A DNA stretch of 64,000 nt from Caballeronia sp. BR00000012568055 (GTDB lineage Bacteria; Pseudomonadota; Gammaproteobacteria; Burkholderiales; Burkholderiaceae), in NCBI RefSeq assembly GCF_029439455.1, contig NZ_JAQFVG010000251.1, positions 43,170-107,169 on the forward strand. Reading direction: 5' to 3'. The notes under the pieces were generated by a model that had not been told where the DNA came from, made no database searches, and saw nothing but the letters and a program-made list of their open reading frames with translations. Every line of letters begins with the position of its first letter. Position 1 is the first letter of the stretch. This document shows, piece after piece, positions 62,412 to 64,000 of the stretch. A program made the position numbers and the translations under genes.

Positions 62412-63344
62412 ATGGCGAATGGAATGGCATCACCAGTCACGCATGGCCGCAAGCCTGCACGGCGCTTGCGCGTGTGGCCGCGTTCGCCTGCCTTCTGGTT
62501 TCTGATCCCCGCAATCGCGGCGCTGGCGATCATCGGGATTTATCCGTTGTTGCTGGCGCTGTGGAATTCGTTTCATCAGTACAAGCTGGCTGATCTGGCT
62601 TCGGGCACGCCGTTTGTCGGTGTCGATAACTACGTTTCTACATTGACCGATCCGAGCTTTTGGCAAGCGCTTGGCCGCACGGCTTTGTTTCTTTGCTTAA
62701 CCTTGCCGATAGAAGTCGCCTTAGGCCTGTTCGCTGCATTGATGCTGCATAGAACCGCTTTACGCTGGATGCGTACCGCCGCGCGCGTAAGTCTCGTCAT
62801 TCCTATGGCGACGACTTACGCGGTCGTTGGATTGATCGGACGACTAATCTTCAATCGGCAATTCGGTGTGGCGAACTATCTGGCGGGTTTGATCGGCATT
62901 CCGCCGCAGGACTGGCTGGCGGACCCGACACTCGCTTTTGTCTCCGTGATGATCATGGATATCTGGCAGTGGACGCCTTTCTGCGCGCTCATCATGCTGG
63001 CGGGTTTGTCGATGGTGCCGAAGGAAGCGGAAGAGGCCGCCCGTCTGGAAACGCCTAAATGGAGCATGATTCTCTGGCATTTGCAGCGGCCTTATCTGCT
63101 GCCGGGACTCACGGCCATTCTTATTTTGCGCTCCGCAGACATGCTCAAGATGTTTGACGCCGTCTTCACCATGACGCGCGGCGGTCCGGGTGCTGCCACT
63201 GAATTTATCAGCATCTATATTCAGCGCGTGGGCTTTCGTTTGTTCGATCAAGGCATGGCATCTGCGCAGGCCATCATTCTTTTGATTCTGACTATTGTGC
63301 TGTCGCGTCTTTATATTCGTTTTGTGTATCGGGAGGCTGCGTGA
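62412..63344 (+). CDS. Sugar ABC transporter permease (MalF/SmoF type)
   Basis: A 310-residue permease with six hydrophobic segments and the EAA loop (K-E-A-E-E-A-A-R-L-E-T-P-K-W-S-M-I-L) at residues about 200-220. It is preceded by AAGGAGA 6 bp before the ATG and overlaps the next permease gene (GTGA). Confidence 0.92.
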   Translation: MANGMASPVTHGRKPARRLRVWPRSPAFWFLIPAIAALAIIGIYPLLLALWNSFHQYKLADLASGTPFVGVDNYVSTLTDPSFWQALGRTALFLCLTLPIEVALGLFAALMLHRTALRWMRTAARVSLVIPMATTYAVVGLIGRLIFNRQFGVANYLAGLIGIPPQDWLADPTLAFVSVMIMDIWQWTPFCALIMLAGLSMVPKEAEEAARLETPKWSMILWHLQRPYLLPGLTAILILRSADMLKMFDAVFTMTRGGPGAATEFISIYIQRVGFRLFDQGMASAQAIILLILTIVLSRLYIRFVYREAA

Positions 63345-64000
63345 GTACGCTTAACCTTGAAGTCACTCAGCGCGCCAAGCGTGCACGTGCGGCGCGTAAG
63401 CGTGCGACCGTATGGCATTTTATCGGCCTTTTAGTGGTGTTTTTGTCGTCCGTGTTTCCTTTCTATTGGATGGTTACGACGAGCCTTAAAAGCCAGGCCG
63501 ATGCGCTCGCGTATCCGCCTAAATGGTTCTTTAGTCCGACACTGCATCACTACTCCGCAGCGCTGTTCGAACACGATGTAGCGGGCAGCTTGCTTAACTC
63601 GCTGATTATCGCAAGCAGCACGACGGTGCTGGCCATTCTGCTAGGCGCACCCGCTGCTTACGCGCTTGCACGCTATGAATTTCGCGGCAAGGAAGACTTG
63701 TGGTTCTGGTTTATTTCGAACCGTATGGTAAGTCCCGTGGTGCTCGCGGTGCCGTTCTTTCTGATTGCCACCAAGCTCGATCTCGTCGATACACATATCG
63801 TGCTGATTCTGCTTTATCTGACCTTTTCGCTGCCTATCGTCGTGTGGATTTGCACGGATCAGTTCCGCAATATTCCCATCGAGCTCGATGAAGCCGCGCG
63901 GCTCGATGGTGCTTCGCCGTGGCGCGTGTTCTGGCGCATCAATCTGCCGCTTGCGATGCCGGGCATCGTCGTATCGGCGATCTTCGCGTTTATCTTTTCG
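63341..64000 (+). CDS. Carbohydrate ABC transporter permease (MalG/SmoG type), 3' end outside window
   Basis: Starts with GTG overlapping the previous stop (GTGA) and runs open to the window end, 220 codons. It has an N-terminal basic tail, a first helix (F-I-G-L-L-V-V-F-L-S-S-V-F-P-F-Y-W), M-V-T-T-S-L-K and the EAA loop E-L-D-E-A-A-R-L-D-G-A-S near residue 185. It pairs with the upstream permease to form the import channel. About 50-60 C-terminal residues are missing. Confidence 0.9.
   Translation, partial: MSTLNLEVTQRAKRARAARKRATVWHFIGLLVVFLSSVFPFYWMVTTSLKSQADALAYPPKWFFSPTLHHYSAALFEHDVAGSLLNSLIIASSTTVLAILLGAPAAYALARYEFRGKEDLWFWFISNRMVSPVVLAVPFFLIATKLDLVDTHIVLILLYLTFSLPIVVWICTDQFRNIPIELDEAARLDGASPWRVFWRINLPLAMPGIVVSAIFAFIFS

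Overview
The window is a GC-rich segment of a proteobacterial chromosome or megareplicon, most likely from Burkholderiaceae of the Paraburkholderia/Caballeronia group. I infer this from the gene content: DUF4148 and DUF6723 proteins, a collagen-like lipoprotein beside a complete Tad locus, FhaC-type secretion pores and a Csu-type fimbrial operon. It was read without database searches, so family names come from motif and architecture recognition.

Layout. 1-10070 is a two-partner secretion system: the 3' part of a very large YDG-repeat exoprotein gene, then its TpsB outer-membrane transporter. 10074-14906 (minus) is a hybrid sensor kinase with two kinase cores and three receivers. 15094-16305 holds an orphan ModA-like binding protein and a DUF6723 protein. 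16327-24027 is a sugar locus: a YtfQ/YtfR-type ABC importer and a LacI-type repressor on the minus strand, facing a phytanoyl-CoA-dioxygenase-like enzyme and an aldose 1-epimerase. Matching AT-rich operator-like sites sit in the divergent region and before the importer operon. 24004-25351 holds three small minus-strand genes and, at 24345-24531, a long inverted repeat enclosing four hairpins. 25421-28110 is a LexA-box-controlled pair: a radical SAM protein and a UdgX-type uracil-DNA binding protein.

28151-35909 is mixed housekeeping and accessory content: an SDR oxidoreductase, a DUF4410 protein, a cardiolipin synthase, an MHYT-GGDEF-EAL protein, a DHA2 multidrug exporter facing its MarR regulator, and a DUF4148 protein. 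35959-39610 (minus) is a second TpsB pore downstream of a collagen-like lipoprotein. 40050-52978 is a full tad/flp type IVb pilus locus (flp, tadV, tadE, cpaB, cpaC, cpaE, cpaF, tadB, tadC, tadD, DUF3613, tadG-like) ending in an AAA+ sigma-54-type activator. 53186-59589 (minus) carries an EAL protein and a Csu chaperone-usher fimbria operon. 59695-64000 is a second sugar ABC importer (UgpC/SmoK type), with a strong promoter and an operator-like repeat in its divergent control region; its last gene runs off the window.

Taken together, the window is rich in surface attachment machinery: two TPS pores, the collagen-like lipoprotein, Tad pili and Csu fimbriae, with two c-di-GMP proteins nearby. 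Short GTAAC-type direct repeats precede the second TpsB, the collagen-like gene and the EAL gene in the same orientation, which hints at shared control.
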